Below are positions 45,275-56,463 of a stretch of DNA of 64,000 bases, one piece after another. The notes below the pieces were generated by a model, which worked only from the letters and a program-made list of their open reading frames with translations, had not been told where the DNA came from and did not search any database. The DNA comes from Amblyomma americanum (Eukaryota; Arthropoda; Arachnida; Ixodida; Ixodidae), in contig NC_135505.1 of NCBI RefSeq assembly GCF_052857255.1, positions 27,205,499-27,269,498 on the forward strand, in the 5' to 3' direction. Position 1 is the first letter of the stretch, and every line of letters begins with the position of its first letter. The position numbers and the translations under genes were made by a program.

Positions 45275-47651
45275 TGTGGTAATGTGCAAGCTGTCATGTT
45301 CACCATGTACAAAATAGACTGAGATGACGTTACAGTGCAAGTATATTCTTTTGAGGGCTGGTTATTACCATGAATGCACAAAACCTTTTTTACTGCAGGA
45401 AATCAGTAGTTATTTTTTTAGGATCTTCATGTATCTCTATCAAAATTGTTGCACCCAGGATGTGTTTAGTAAAAGGTGCGCATTGCAGGATACATTTCTT
45501 TGACAAAATTTTGAAACATCTATTGAAAAACATCGAGAAACTTGGGACTTGTTTGACTGTTGGGAACAGTGATCTGATTGACACACGAAAAACTTAGGCT
45601 GCTCAGTGATCCTATTACTACACAAATCTAGAAACCTGACTGTGTGAGAGCACAATGAGCACTCAAGTTACATTTATACTTAGGTTGCATAACTTATATA
45701 GGCATTTAAAAAAATACCATTAAAAGTAGGTAAACCTTGCAATGCGAGTATGTATGTCTCAGCAAGATCTCTGGAGTGCAGCCATAGCTACATTTTTGGT
45801 AACAGCCTCCACGGTGGCTCAGTGGTTATGGCACTCGGCTGCTGGCTCAAAAGACGCGGGTTCGATCCCTGCCACGGTGGTCGAATTTCGATGGAGGTGA
45901 AATTCTAGAGGCCCGTGTGCTGCGCGATGTCAGTGCACGTTAAAGAACCTCAGGTGATCGATATTTCCGGAGCCCTTCACAACAGCGTCTCTCATAGCCG
46001 GAGTCGCTTTGGGACGTTAAACCCCCATAAACCACAAACCAAATTTGGAAATAAGCAGATTTTTTGTCAAAATGCAATATGTATATTTTTAAAAATCCAG
46101 GTTTTGGTTTAACCTATTGAGAATCCTGTTTTCATTTACTTTCCGAGTGACCATGGCAACTAACAATCATTGCTATCTTTTAATTCCCCGACTGAACTTA
46201 TAGCGTGACTTTTTTGTAACATTTACAGATTTTAATTTTAAATACAAGAGATACTTTGGCATGTTTTGTGCAGGTGGATTGCACAGTCAGGCGGACAATA
46301 TGTACAGGGTCGTCCAGTTCGAGCTAGAACACGTATGTGCCACACTTTGGATACTTGTGAACTAATGGGCAGGCAGAGAGAGTGCATGCAGCTGCCATGG
46401 TTGCCAAACTTCTCTCAGGTGGTCGAAAACTAGACATCACTCTCGTGTGATGCTATGCAGAGTAGGGATTTAAATTCATCGAGCACTCCTTTGTTTCAGC
46501 TTGAAGTGCGATTGCTTTGTTACTCGGAATTGCTTAAGCACTCACCGCTTCAGGCTGTCATATGCATTCAGAACATCTTGAAGCATTTGTTTGGTGCTCT
46601 GCGTTTCACACTGAGTTTATGTGTACAAATACTTTTTCTGCAGTATGTGCACAATGAGAGCTGAAGGGCAACTGAGTTTGTCAAACTGCTTTTACGAAAA
46701 GCCCACTTTTTTTGCCCCATACATTTAAGTAATTGAATGAAAACACCTCACCCTTTTTTGTTCTATCTTATGAGCTCATTGGCAGTTTTTTGTGGTGCCA
46801 GTTATCCAGTTGTAGGAAAGCGCACTTGCATGTGCAGTGCTCTAGACTGTAAATACAGTGGCTGTGGTATATGTTTGATAATCTATTAGTTGTTTGGTTG
46901 ATTTATAAAAAAAACGTGGCTAACGTATGATTTTTTTTTTTATGAAGTGAAGCAACCAGACAATGCTGATTCCATGCTGAAGATGAAGTATGCTACTTTT
47001 GGTAAAAAGATCTCATTTCTCCGAGGGATCAATGTTTACAATAAATTATTTTTTATTTAGCCTTTCTATTGTGCTCGTTCCTTGCTTACTTCCTTAGTGT
47101 TAAAAATAGTCTTGACACTATGTCCCTAGATTTCATCAGTGGCACTCAATCCTTTTCTAGTTTACATTTTCCACGCTGATTTTGTTCTTGTCCTGTCTTG
47201 ACAGAAGCCCTAAAATAGCCACCAATGTCTTCGAACCTGCTTGAATGATGTTGAAAACGGTCTTGTTGTCTTTTCAGCAACACTTTTCGTTTTGACTGCT
47301 TCCGTCATTCTTGCGCTTTATTCCTTTCCATGCACCAGGGTCATGCATCGTGGCCATGTATCACTGTTGTTGACGTGGCGCCCCACCACGTTTTCTCGCC
47401 ATGGTTCCTCTAATGCACTTGCATTAATATCTGAAGTAAGTTATCACGCTGGCATCCTGGGAACAAAAAGCCGCTTATTCACGGGCACAGAACACAATAA
47501 TAGCATAAGGTGACGTCACGCACTCCAAACCGTGGCGACGCTTCCGCGGCTGATAGCGCGCTGATAATGCGTGCTCATCGCGACCACGCGCTATAACAAT
47601 ATCCAACACTGAACTGAAATCTTTGTGATAGAGAGAAGAATACACACCAGT
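45275..47651. other. Region between the two convergent transposon genes
   Basis: It contains a SINE (45808-46050). Nothing else was recognised; the short frames have no features. It is probably 3' UTR and spacer of the two genes. Confidence 0.5.
45808..46050 (+). mobile_element. tRNA-derived SINE (Ruka-like)
   Basis: The head at 45811-45885 has A box GTGGCTCAGTGGTTATG and B box GGGTTCGATCCC. The body follows, with TGTCAGTGCACGTTAAAGAACC and GGGACGTTAAACCC, words shared with the other SINEs. The tail is A-rich (CCACAAACCAAA). The target duplication is unclear. Confidence 0.8.
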
Positions 47652-49952
47652 TTACCTGAAAGTGGGCACCACTTCTTTTGTTAGTGCCGGTAAGAAATAC
47701 TTAAAATAGAAGTTCTCAAGCTGCGGAACAGCCTGAGCAATGAAGGCGTTGTCAATTGGTACCTTGACTGTAATGTGCTGCTGTTTTGAGTACACATAGA
47801 AGAAACACGCTTCTAAACCGAGGACATACATTGAAACTTGAACTTGCGTGTAATACATGTGTGTACGCTTAAGCTCCAACTTGCCATCTTGGAAAACCAG
47901 GTATGAAACACCAGATTTGGTGTTTTCAAAATCTACAATAGGTTTGTCTCTGCACGAGTAGGGACACTTCACTTCAAGAAGCGATGCAGTAGGGCCTTTA
48001 CAACAATAGCATCTGGTGTGCAGCACAGCCAAGGCTGCTCCAGCATAATCACAAGCCCACACTTGTGGACTTCTGCTTCTATTTCCCTCGAAAATGACTC
48101 TATGGCTTCTTCTTCAAGGGCATTCCCATACGCTGTAGCTGATGACCAAAATGACCGTTCGGACAAGAACTCCTCAGCCAGTACATGGCGCTCCTTTCAT
48201 GATTTCAGTATGTTGTGCGGCCGACTGCTGGCTGAAATACGGCATGCCCGCATTTTTTTCCATTGCAGAAAGTCTCTTTCTGACCCTCGTGTTTTTCTTT
48301 CAGTTTCTACTGTTTGCTCAGCAGTTTGTACAATGTTGGCCATGTATAAACTCATATCTTCGTCGTTGTTTTCATTGGTTGCCAGGCAGCGGTAGAAACC
48401 AGACTTTCGCAAGTTGCCTTGCACCACTGGTGTCCCATACACAATTGTTTCTTCCACTGGTTCTTTATCGATGTTCACAGATAGCTCATGCTTGATGGCT
48501 GTAACGAGTGAGCAGTTATGGTCCCACAGTTCATCAAGTAATGCGACTACAGCAGTTGCATCTTGAGGCGGCGGTACTGCTGGTGCCATTGGTTCAATGT
48601 CTTCAACCGTCTTCCCAAGAAAACCATCCAAGCAAGCTCCCTTTTTATACGTCCTCAGTGACCGTACTGAAGGCTTCCCCCATTCTCTTGGTCCACTTGT
48701 ACGTGATGCATTTTCTTCTTTGTTTATGTACTGCACTAAAGCAGCAACATGCTTGCATCGTCCACCTGGTCCTGCCTTACAGGAGCAATTGCCATCTTCC
48801 AGCGAAAAGTCTGGAACTGATGCCTGCCATGAAAATAATGAAGAACTTAAGTTTAAAAATGTGTACTACTCTCTTTTTCATCTCAAGCTGCCAGTATGCA
48901 AGAATCATCAGGTAAAATTGATGAGAAAAATTCTTTGTGCAATCAGCTGAGGGGTGAGATTTTAAGCATAATTAAGGCTCTGTTATTTCAGAAAGCAAAT
49001 TTCAGCAGTAACTAATTTTGTGGAACACGAGCAATGCACTAAAGCTTGCTGGAATGCCGATGGTGTATGCTGCAATTAAATGTTCCTTGCATAACCACAA
49101 TGGTCCAATAATTTTTTTTAAATGTGTGAATCTAGTATCAAGAGGAAATAACTTTTTCACACAATTGGACCCGTGTGGCATGTAGGTATTCAATATCCAT
49201 ATTATGACGTGCTGTAGTGAATGCAAGAAATGCCAAAAAAAAAATTAACGACCGTCCTCTGTACGCGTCTCCTCGTTACAGAAAGGTAATTATGTGAGAT
49301 ATGTGCCGGTAAAGGTAAAAGAGACAAGAAGAGTGTCTACTTGGGCGGTAGGCTCGCGAACTGGGCGCTGCAATGGCAATTCTCGTACAGGCGCGGACAC
49401 CAGTAAACGGAGCGCGCTGTGCTGATCTGCATATCTCGATGCAGCAAGAATGAGCAGTCAGGGTTATGCATGCACGGCAGCGCAGCCGACACTACACCTG
49501 CGTATGCGCAGCACCTCCCGTTCTTGCTTTCCAAAGGAATGGTGGGAGTTAGATTGTGACAGCGCGCTAGTCTGCTTCTGCCATTCGTGTATCCCGGTCG
49601 CCAGCGCATATCAGTACGTCAGTGAAGCGATGTTTTGAAGACCGGATACATGTACATGAGCATGTGCGCTGGGTCCACTTAAAACGCGCGACTCGCGTGT
49701 GCTCACCACACACGTGCAGTGCGGGAGATGTGTTTAAAAAAAAAATAGAGGCTCTGTTGAAGTGATTACTTTATCGACGCTCGTCTGCGCCACGCACTTG
49801 GCACGTATGCGGACTGGGTTGTCCCAGACGGCTGCGACGTCGTGGACATGCCCGCTCTCGTACAAAGCCCGGCCCTTTCTCTCGCTGTCTCCACAGAAAT
49901 ATTCGTCGGGGACCCGAACAACCGGGAAATCGCAGCTGCGAACTTCAGCCAT
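47652..49952 (-). pseudogene. SWIM zinc finger / YqaJ-like nuclease gene, two lesions
   Basis: Minus-strand exon 1 is 49770-49952, starting MAEVRSCDFPVV and splicing at GTAATC in phase 0. Exon 2 is 48823 down to 47652, after GGCAG. Exon 2 begins with a SWIM finger (CSCKAGPGGRCKH, C-x-C-x6-C-x-H). A linker follows, then a YqaJ-type phage-recombinase/exonuclease fold: CCTPDAIV and LLEVKCPYSC match the PD-(D/E)xK-like metal site (Asp, Glu-x-Lys) and THMYYTQVQVSMYVLG is the conserved Gln helix. The frame has an in-frame TGA at 48197-48199 and a one-base deletion near 48001. SWIM-YqaJ proteins accompany some ISL2EU-type transposons, which fits the convergent transposase. The final AG|GTAAAC at the stop may instead be a splice donor. 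Confidence 0.8.
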
Positions 49953-50024
49953 TCTCGCAGTGGCAACGGCAGGCGCTGAACCGGACTCCCGGAAGATGGG
50001 CCGAAAACGGCCGCTAGGCGGCTT

Positions 50025-51643
50025 TCAGTGGCGCCTCTACAGAATGGGTTCTGGAAACAAAGGAGGTTGGAGGACAATCTATTTTCATTGACACAGTGTA
50101 TAGAAATTGCGGAAAAGGAACATAGGCCCTTATTGCTAGCATTTCTGGATATTAGGGGAGCCTATGACAACGTTACTCAGGAGCATTTGTGGGACATATT
50201 GGGCACATTGGATGTGGAAAATGGAGTAATTAATCTTTTAAAAGATATATATAGAGGTAACAGAGTGTTCATAAAATGGGAAAAAATGTATCAGGGCCTG
50301 TAGAGATACAGCGGGGGCTTAGACAAGGATGTCCTCTGTCCCCTTTGTTGTTCATGTTGTACCTGCAAGGTTTGGAGGCCAAGCTAGAGGGGAGCGGACT
50401 AGGTAGGTTTCAACCTATCTTTTTTCAAGCAAGGGGAATTGATTAAACAGACATTACCGGGACTAATATATGCGGACGATATAGTGATAATGGCTGACAA
50501 CAAGGAAGACCTGCAGAAATTGTTAGACATATGCAGTACAGAGGGAGATAGATTAGGCTTCAAGTATAGTAAGGAAAAATCTGCAGTCATGACATTTAAT
50601 GAAGAGGGCGGCGAGCATAGAATACAGGAGTTCGTGCTAAAAGTAGTGAATGAGTACAAGTATCTTGGGGTGTGGATAAATAACAGTGTTGAGTATCTGA
50701 CAGAGCATGCAAAATATGTAATGAATAAAGCTAGTAGGAATGCAGCTGTCATGAAAAATAGGGCACTGTGGAATTACAATAGGTATGAGGTGGTAAGAGG
50801 GATCTGGAAAGGGGTGATGGTCCCTAGCCTGACCTTCGGGAATGCGGTCCTGTGTATGAGGCCAGATGTTCAAGCAAGGCTGGAAATTAGGCAACGGGGA
50901 GTAGGGAGGTTAGCTTTGGGAGCACATGGCAATACACCAAATCAGGGGGTACAGGGTGATATGGGATGGGCGTCTTTCGAGAGCAGAGAGGCTAGCAGTA
51001 AGATAGCATTTGAGGAACGATTGAGAAGGATGGAGGAAAAGCGGTGGGCTAGGAAAGTTTTCAGATACCTGTATATAAAGAATGTTGACACGAAATGGAG
51101 AAAGCGAACTAGAAAATTGACAAGCAAATATCTGGACAGCAGTAAGGGGGCAAATCAGCAATTATCGGTTAAGAAAAAGGTTAAAGGAACAGAGAGAGCT
51201 TTGTGGAAAACAGGGATGCTGACGAAATCGGCACTAGAAACATACCGGACCTTTAAACAGGAAATTGTCAAAGAAAATGTCTATGATAATTGTAGGGGAA
51301 GTTCTTTGTTGTTTGAGGCCAGGACTGGAGTTTTGCGGACTAAGACGTATAGAGTCAGGTACCAGGAGATAGACACTTTGTGCATTGCGTGCGGAGAGGA
51401 GGAGGAAACGGCTGAACACTTGATACTTTTCTGTAAAGGGCTTCACCCTACAGTGGAAGGCAGCGGGGCTGACTTACCCAAGGCATTGGGGTTTAGGGAT
51501 AGTGAAGGGAAAGTGGATTTTAAGAAGTTAGAAGAAACCAAGCGAAGGTTATCTGATTGGTGGCTAAAATCAAGACAGGAGTAAAATTTCACAAGACATG
51601 GCTAGGTGGCTTGAGCCACCGCCCGATGTAAAGGGTTCAGCCG
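50025..51643 (+). mobile_element. Non-LTR retrotransposon, 5'-truncated, two frameshifts
   Basis: RT begins at about 50028 (NGFWKQRRLEDNLFSLTQCIE, then LLAFLDIRGAYDNV with the first catalytic Asp). A frameshift near 50295 precedes RQGCPLSPLLF, and another near 50405 precedes LIYADDIVIMAD, the palm Asp pair. The last frame (50439-51584, 381 codons) continues through a long C-terminal region to CIACGEEEETAEHLILFC, a C-x2-C-x8-H-type knuckle, and stops at 51584. The 3' UTR is 60 bases and ends in an (ATCC)n tail. The clade was not assigned. Confidence 0.85.
50439..51584 (+). pseudogene. LINE reverse transcriptase C-terminal part
   Basis: This 381-codon frame begins inside RT, just before the YADD catalytic box (residues about 11-14). 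Thumb and basic C-terminal domains follow (RKRTRKLTSKYL) and a terminal Cys/His knuckle. It has no start of its own; the true frame continues upstream in another phase. Confidence 0.8.
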
Positions 51644-51704
51644 TATCCATCCATCCATCCATCCATCCATCCATCCATCCATCCATCCATCCATCCATCC
51701 ATCC
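51644..51704 (+). repeat. (ATCC)n microsatellite, LINE tail
   Basis: About 15 tandem units directly follow the LINE 3' UTR and end where the tRNA-containing repeat begins. Confidence 0.9.
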
Positions 51705-51762
51705 AAGGTTCGCTTACAAGCAGCAAACATAAATACCCACGAAAGCAGCAGATTGGACAGCT

Positions 51763-51836
51763 GTCGCCGTAGCTCAGTTGGTAAGAGCACCGGACGCGAT
51801 ATTCGGAGGTCGTGGGTTTGGATCCCACCGGCGGCA
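51763..51836 (+). tRNA. tRNA-like cloverleaf in repeat unit
   Basis: Acceptor GTCGCCG/CGGCGGC (one G-U pair), D arm GCTCAGTTGGTAAGAGC, anticodon stem CCGGA/TTCGG with loop CGCGATA, T arm GTGGG-TTTGGAT-CCCAC. It lacks U33. It is part of the repeat and likely not a decoding tRNA. Confidence 0.55.
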
Positions 51837-52244
51837 TGGTTGTTTTTTCTGCTGCTTTATAAGTAATTTTCTTTAAACTGATTGATTGGCCCTACAAATA
51901 AAAAAATAAAAAATAATAATAAACATTCCCTTATGCCCCTTGGTTTCCGTGACTGTTGGCTTCCTTAATATGTTTGTCAAACGAGCCCCTCATTTTCCTT
52001 TACCTTGTCTGCTAATAGCTTAACGGGGGTCTCGGTTCTGGCAGTCTTGTTGCCATAGGTAGTATAAGAGGGCTCTCGCACAGTTTCCGCCCTCGCCGTT
52101 AGATGACGTTCTACGTCACACTCGCGGTATAACAGGACGTGCTACGTCCACCGCTATGGTCGAGGGTGGCGCTGGTGAACACTCTCAAGGTTCGCTAACA
52201 AGCAGTAAACATAAATACCCACGAAAGCAGCAGATTGGACAGCT

Positions 52245-52318
52245 GTCGCCGTAGCTCAGTTGGTAAGAGCACCGGACGCGATATTTGGAGGTCGTGGGTT
52301 CGGATCCCACCGGCGGCA
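52245..52318 (+). tRNA. tRNA-like cloverleaf in repeat unit
   Basis: Same fold as 51763-51836, with a perfect T arm (GTGGG-TTCGGAT-CCCAC). One anticodon-stem change is present (TTTGG for TTCGG). Confidence 0.55.
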
Positions 52319-52445
52319 AGGTTGTTTTTCCTGCTGCTTTATAAGTAATTTTCTTTAAACCGATTGATTGGCACTACAAATAAAAAAATAAAAAAATAAT
52401 AAAAAACTTTCCCTTATGCCCCTTGGTTTCCGTGACTGTTGGCTT

Positions 52446-52448
<3 letters not shown>

Positions 52449-52506
<58 letters not shown>
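52449..52506. repeat. (AT)n microsatellite
   Basis: About 29 TA units. It probably expanded from the short TATATATA in the RTE RT region, since RTE sequence resumes right after it. Confidence 0.85.
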
Positions 52507-52509
<3 letters not shown>

Positions 52510-53130
52510 CAAGTATTTTGACATAAGGCTCATTTCCACACCGATTCCGCAGTGCCTGTATGACTGCTGAGGTTTCCACTAAGTCAAATGCTTTCTAATA
52601 ATCAATGAAGGCTATATATAATGGTTCGTTATATTCTGCGCATTTCTCTATCATCGGATTGATAGTGTGAATATGATCTATTGTGGGATATTCTTTACGA
52701 AAGCCTGCAGCGCCTGATCATTTGGTTGAATAATAGCTGAGGTTGCCCTTACTCTATCAGCGTTTACCTTAGTAAATACCTTGTAGGCAACAGACAGTAA
52801 GCTGATCGGTCTGCAATTCTTCAAGGCTTTGGCGTCTCCTTTCTTATGAATTAAGATTATATTTGCGTTCATCCAAGCTTCTGGTACGGTCAAGGTCATA
52901 AGGAATTGCGTATACAGGGTGGCTAGTTTTTCTACCAGAATCCCTTCTCCGTCTTTCAAAAGATGTGCTGTTACCTGATCCTCATCAGCTGCTTTTCCTG
53001 TTTGCATTGCCCCTAAGGCTTTCTTTATTTCCTCTTTCGTTACTGGCGGGATGACGCATTGCTTTGCTGTACTGTCTGCATAATTAACGTTGTGATTGCA
53101 TTGGCTACTGTATAGACTTGTGTAGAACTC
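52507..53130 (-). mobile_element. RTE LINE, middle part of the split copy
   Basis: On the minus strand the frame at 52678-53007 encodes RT fingers (EAWMNANIILIHKKGD, LKNCRPISLLSVAYKVF), continuing to METSAVIQALRNRCG near 52579. The next expected codons are found at 42051, across the tRNA-repeat block. The upstream end stops at about 53130, where an inverted segment begins. Confidence 0.75.
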
Positions 53131-53189
53131 TTAGTCTACTTTAACTATCTCACCTCACCACGGTGCAACTCACCACGGTGAAAAATGAG

Positions 53190-53735
53190 AGAGCAGAAAG
53201 TGTCATTGCAGATGGCTAGTTCGGCCCGGCCCCTTCGTACAGTAAAGATGATGAACGGTGGAGGAAGAAATCTTCGCGAGACGAAAGGAGAATACGGTGC
53301 TAAGTGGACTAAAAAAAGAGGCACATGTAATAAAAATGATCACAGGAGACGAAGGCGGGATATCTGTAACTTGCACAACGTTACACTTGGGCTCTCGAAG
53401 AATTTTCGGCGGCCATTGCTACATCACAACGGCAACGGAAAAACAGAAAATACACATGAAAGAGCCTCAATGGGGATTCTAAAAACAAAATTAGGCTTCA
53501 TACTATGCGCTCACCTTGACATAGTGCAGGATGTGGACGTCCTCGCAAATGTGCGCTGAAGCGAGCAAGTGATGATAAGGTATTAAATAAGCCTAGACTT
53601 GAAGAGTGAACAGAAAAACGAGTGACACGAAAACACATTAACGAGCGAATTGTTAGAAGGAAAGTAAGAGAAGTGCGTTATATCGCTGGAGAACAGATAT
53701 TTGCGTTTAACTGAGAACGACGACCTTAATGCTCG
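53190..53735 (+). mobile_element. RTE LINE, inverted 5' segment (endonuclease C-terminal region)
   Basis: The + strand around 53460-53560 encodes LGFILCAHLDIVQDVDVLA, homologous to the minus-strand endonuclease region at 17090-17180 of another copy. It lies in the opposite orientation to the RT part next to it, as expected for a twin-primed 5' inversion. Further RTE-like codons (EKAFDSVET) appear at about 58150-58190, after the Gypsy element, so the Gypsy probably landed in RTE sequence. Confidence 0.55.
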
Positions 53736-53742
53736 ACAATAT

Positions 53743-54115
53743 TGTCACGTAGTGGTGACGGCAGTCGAAGCAGCGATGAAGACGGACGAAAGGGTCTTCT
53801 AAAAGAACTGTTTATTGGGCTGACTTGCACCCAAAATGGACTGAATCACTCGGCGGCGGCGAAGCGACAAGCGTGCTCGGCGGTCGTCGAACAGAATGCC
53901 CGCCGCTGTCGGCCGTGCTCAATTTAAAGCTGATAGCGAACATTCGAGATAAAGGGCGCAAAGTTACTAGAACATTCCGGAACAACGTAGAATCAGCTTT
54001 GCCTGGCTGCGATCAATCGAGATAAATCTAGTCGCGTCTTGCGTCGCAAACAAAGCGATAAGGTGGTGTCGCGGCAGATTTGAAAAACGAACAAACACTG
54101 CAAATATTGGCGGCA
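53743..54115 (-). repeat. LTR (left)
   Basis: It starts TGTCACGTAGTGG and ends GCGGCA. In minus orientation this is the 3' LTR, preceded by the purine tract. Confidence 0.9.
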
Positions 54116-54223
54116 TTACTCCCCTCTCAAAAGAAGCATCGACCCGATGCATTAAAACAAATAATGCGACTATAAGGGAAAAAACGGATCTTGCGAAAAT
54201 AGAGCATGGAAATGCAGCGGCCT

Positions 54224-55405
54224 TTAGCGCGCATAATACGGCTTCAGACGGACTACATGGACAACTTCTGGTCGTACTCGGCGTCGCTGGGATGCAGTCA
54301 TTGTGTCAGGGATGACTTCATAATCCAGTTCACCCAGCCGACGAAGAACCTTGTACGGGCCGAAATAGCAGCGCAAAAGCTTTTCACTCAATCCACGGCG
54401 GCGAATGGGCGTCCACACCCAGACTTGGTCTCCTGGCTTGTATTCCGCGTTGCGTCTTCGTAGGTTGTAGCGTCTGGCGTCGGACCGCTGCTGATCTTTG
54501 ATCCGTAATCGGGCAAGCCTTCGAGCTTCTTCTGCGCGTTGAAGGTAGGCGGCAACGTCGACGTTCTCTTCTTCTGTAACGTTGGGCAGCATGGCGTCTA
54601 GCGTGGTCGTGGCATCCCTGCCATGGACGAGCCTAAAAGGCGTCATCTGGGTGGTCTCCTGCACTGCGGTGTTGTAGGCGAAGACGACGTAAGGCAGGAT
54701 GACATCCCAGGTATTGTGTTCGGCATCGACATACATAGCGAGCATATCGGCGATGGTTTTGTTCAGGCGCTCGGTCAGTCCGTTGGTCTGCGGATGGTAT
54801 GCAGTTGTCCTCCGGTGGCTGGTTTGGCTGTAGCGCAGGATGGCTTGCGTGAGTTCCGCCGTAAATGCTGTTCCTCTGTCCGTGATGAGCACATCGGGGG
54901 TGCCGTGCCGAAGAAGAATACACTCCACGAAAAATTTGGCCACTTCTGCTGCTGTTCCGTTCGGTAGGGCTTTCGCCTCGGCGTAGCGGGTCAGGTAGTC
55001 GGTCGCTATGATGATCCACTTATTTCCAGATGTTGACGTTGGAAAAGGGCCAAGCAAGTCCATGCCAATCTGCTGAAAGGGTCTTGTGGGAGGTTCAATG
55101 GGGTTCAGAAATCCTGCTGGTCGTGTGGGAGGAGTCTTTCGTCGCTGACAATCTCGGCATGTTTTCACATAGTGTGCGACATCGGCAGACAGTCGGGGCC
55201 AGTAATACTTGTCTTGAATGCGGCGGAGGGTGCGAGTAAACCCGAGATGTCCAGCTGTCGGCTCGTCGTGTGAAGCCTGTAGAACTTCTTCGCGCAGACA
55301 AGTAGGTACAACAAGGAGGTAGGCTGTTTTGTTCGCTGTAAAGTTCTTCACAAGGACCTCATTCTGCACACAGAAAGAAGACAGTCCTCGCTTGAATGAA
55401 GCGGG
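54224..55405 (-). pseudogene. Gypsy integrase (C-terminal pol), open but cut off upstream
   Basis: This long open frame has a likely 3' end at 54224. It encodes the zinc domain (H-x3-H in ASHDEPTAGH-like context and C-x2-C in CRDCQRRK), the core with Asp in QQIGMDLLGPF, Asp in VLITDRGTAF and Glu in NGLTERLNKTI, then the C-terminal domain (YKPGDQVWVW, LLRCYFGPYKVLRRLG). All three catalytic residues are present. It catalyses joining of retrotransposon cDNA to chromosomes. Codons can be read back to about 55405 (SFKRGLSSFCVQNEV), where a tRNA-like fragment and the inverted half begin, so it is separated from gag-RT. Confidence 0.85.
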
Positions 55406-55432
55406 GGGTGTAGCTCAGATGGTAGAGCCGAA
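55406..55432 (+). other. 5' tRNA-Ala-like fragment at the inversion junction
   Basis: GGGGGTGTAGCTCAGATGGT and the following AGAGC match the 5' half of a metazoan tRNA-Ala, through the D arm, with one extra G in front. Integrase codons stop just before it and gag codons start just after it. No 3' tRNA half is present. Confidence 0.65.
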
Positions 55433-56329
55433 CGACTCCTCGAGTCCAGGATCCAGCTTTCGAATGAGCCTGTCCGCAGTTACGTCGAGGAGATGAAGCG
55501 CCTATTTCGCCGCGCCGATCCCGGGATGACCGAGGAAAAGAAAGTTCAGTTTTTAATGCGCGGCGTAAAAGAACAACTCTTTGCAAGCCTCGTCCGCCAG
55601 CCGCCAAAAACAGTCGAGGAGTTTATGCAAGAAGCACGCACGATTGAGAATACCCTCGACGTTCGAGCTCGGCAGTACAATCGCCCTTCCTCTGCCTGTG
55701 CAATCCGTTCGGACACGCCGGCCACCACCAGCGACAGCTTGCGGGAAGTTATCCGCGAAATCGTCCGAGAGGAGCTACGCCGATTACTGCCATCTTCCCC
55801 ACAGCCACAAGCAGCGACTCTGATGGATGTGGTACGGGAAGAAGTGCAAACGGCACTTGGCACCCCGACGGCCACAGAACCCCAGGCCATGACCTACGCC
55901 GCTGCAGTAAGTACTGCTCAGCCCCAGCGACAACCCCCACGTCCTCTCCGAGATGAGCCAATCGTTCCACAACGCCGCCTCCCAGCCCCCGCCCGCCCAG
56001 CCTATGACCGACGCTCAAGCCCCAGGAAATGCGACGCCTGGAGGACTTCCGACAACCGGCCGTTGTGCTTCCATTGCGGTGAGGCCGGCCATATTCTTCG
56101 TCACTGCCCGTACCGACGAATCGGTCTTCGAGGGTTTGCCGTTAACGCCCCACGACCACGCTTCGGACAACGTCCGCACGAAATCGACGAGTACCTGCGT
56201 CGAGAAGAGTACACGCCGAACCGCTTTTCGCGCTCACCATCGCCGTCAACCTCGCGCTTTGCGTCGCCACGCCGCAGCTACGCAGCCGCGGTACGAGGAA
56301 GGTCGCCCAGCCCCCGTAGGGGAAACTAA
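55433..56329 (+). pseudogene. Gypsy gag, 5'-truncated
   Basis: Codons can be read from about 55434 (RLLESRIQLSNEPVRSYVEEM) through the capsid C-terminal region (MTEEKKVQFLMRGVKEQLFASL) to a CCHC knuckle (CFHCGEAGHILRHC, near 56070-56110) and an Arg/Ser-rich end. Stop at 56327-56329. The N-terminal part of gag is lost at the junction. The product forms virus-like particles and binds the element's RNA. Confidence 0.85.
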
Positions 56330-56463
56330 AGGCAGCAACCTCTGGAGGTGAGGTTGCTCACGAGCTAAACGCCGAAGATCCTCCACCGACCACGCCCCAT
56401 GAAGACGCTGCACCCGCGACGCCGCATGAAGAACCGACACTCGCTGCACCGACGCCGCACACA

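Larger units (their letters stand above)
51705..52448 (+). repeat. Right array of ~482-bp tRNA-containing repeat units
   Basis: One full unit and part of a second lie in + orientation, opposite to most of the left array. The cores start at 51763 and 52245. The array ends at GGCTTCC before an (AT)n run. Confidence 0.75.

Noticed and set aside
47241..47513. 90-codon + frame between the two transposon genes
   Set aside because: No recognisable domain, start context or splice sites; probably chance.
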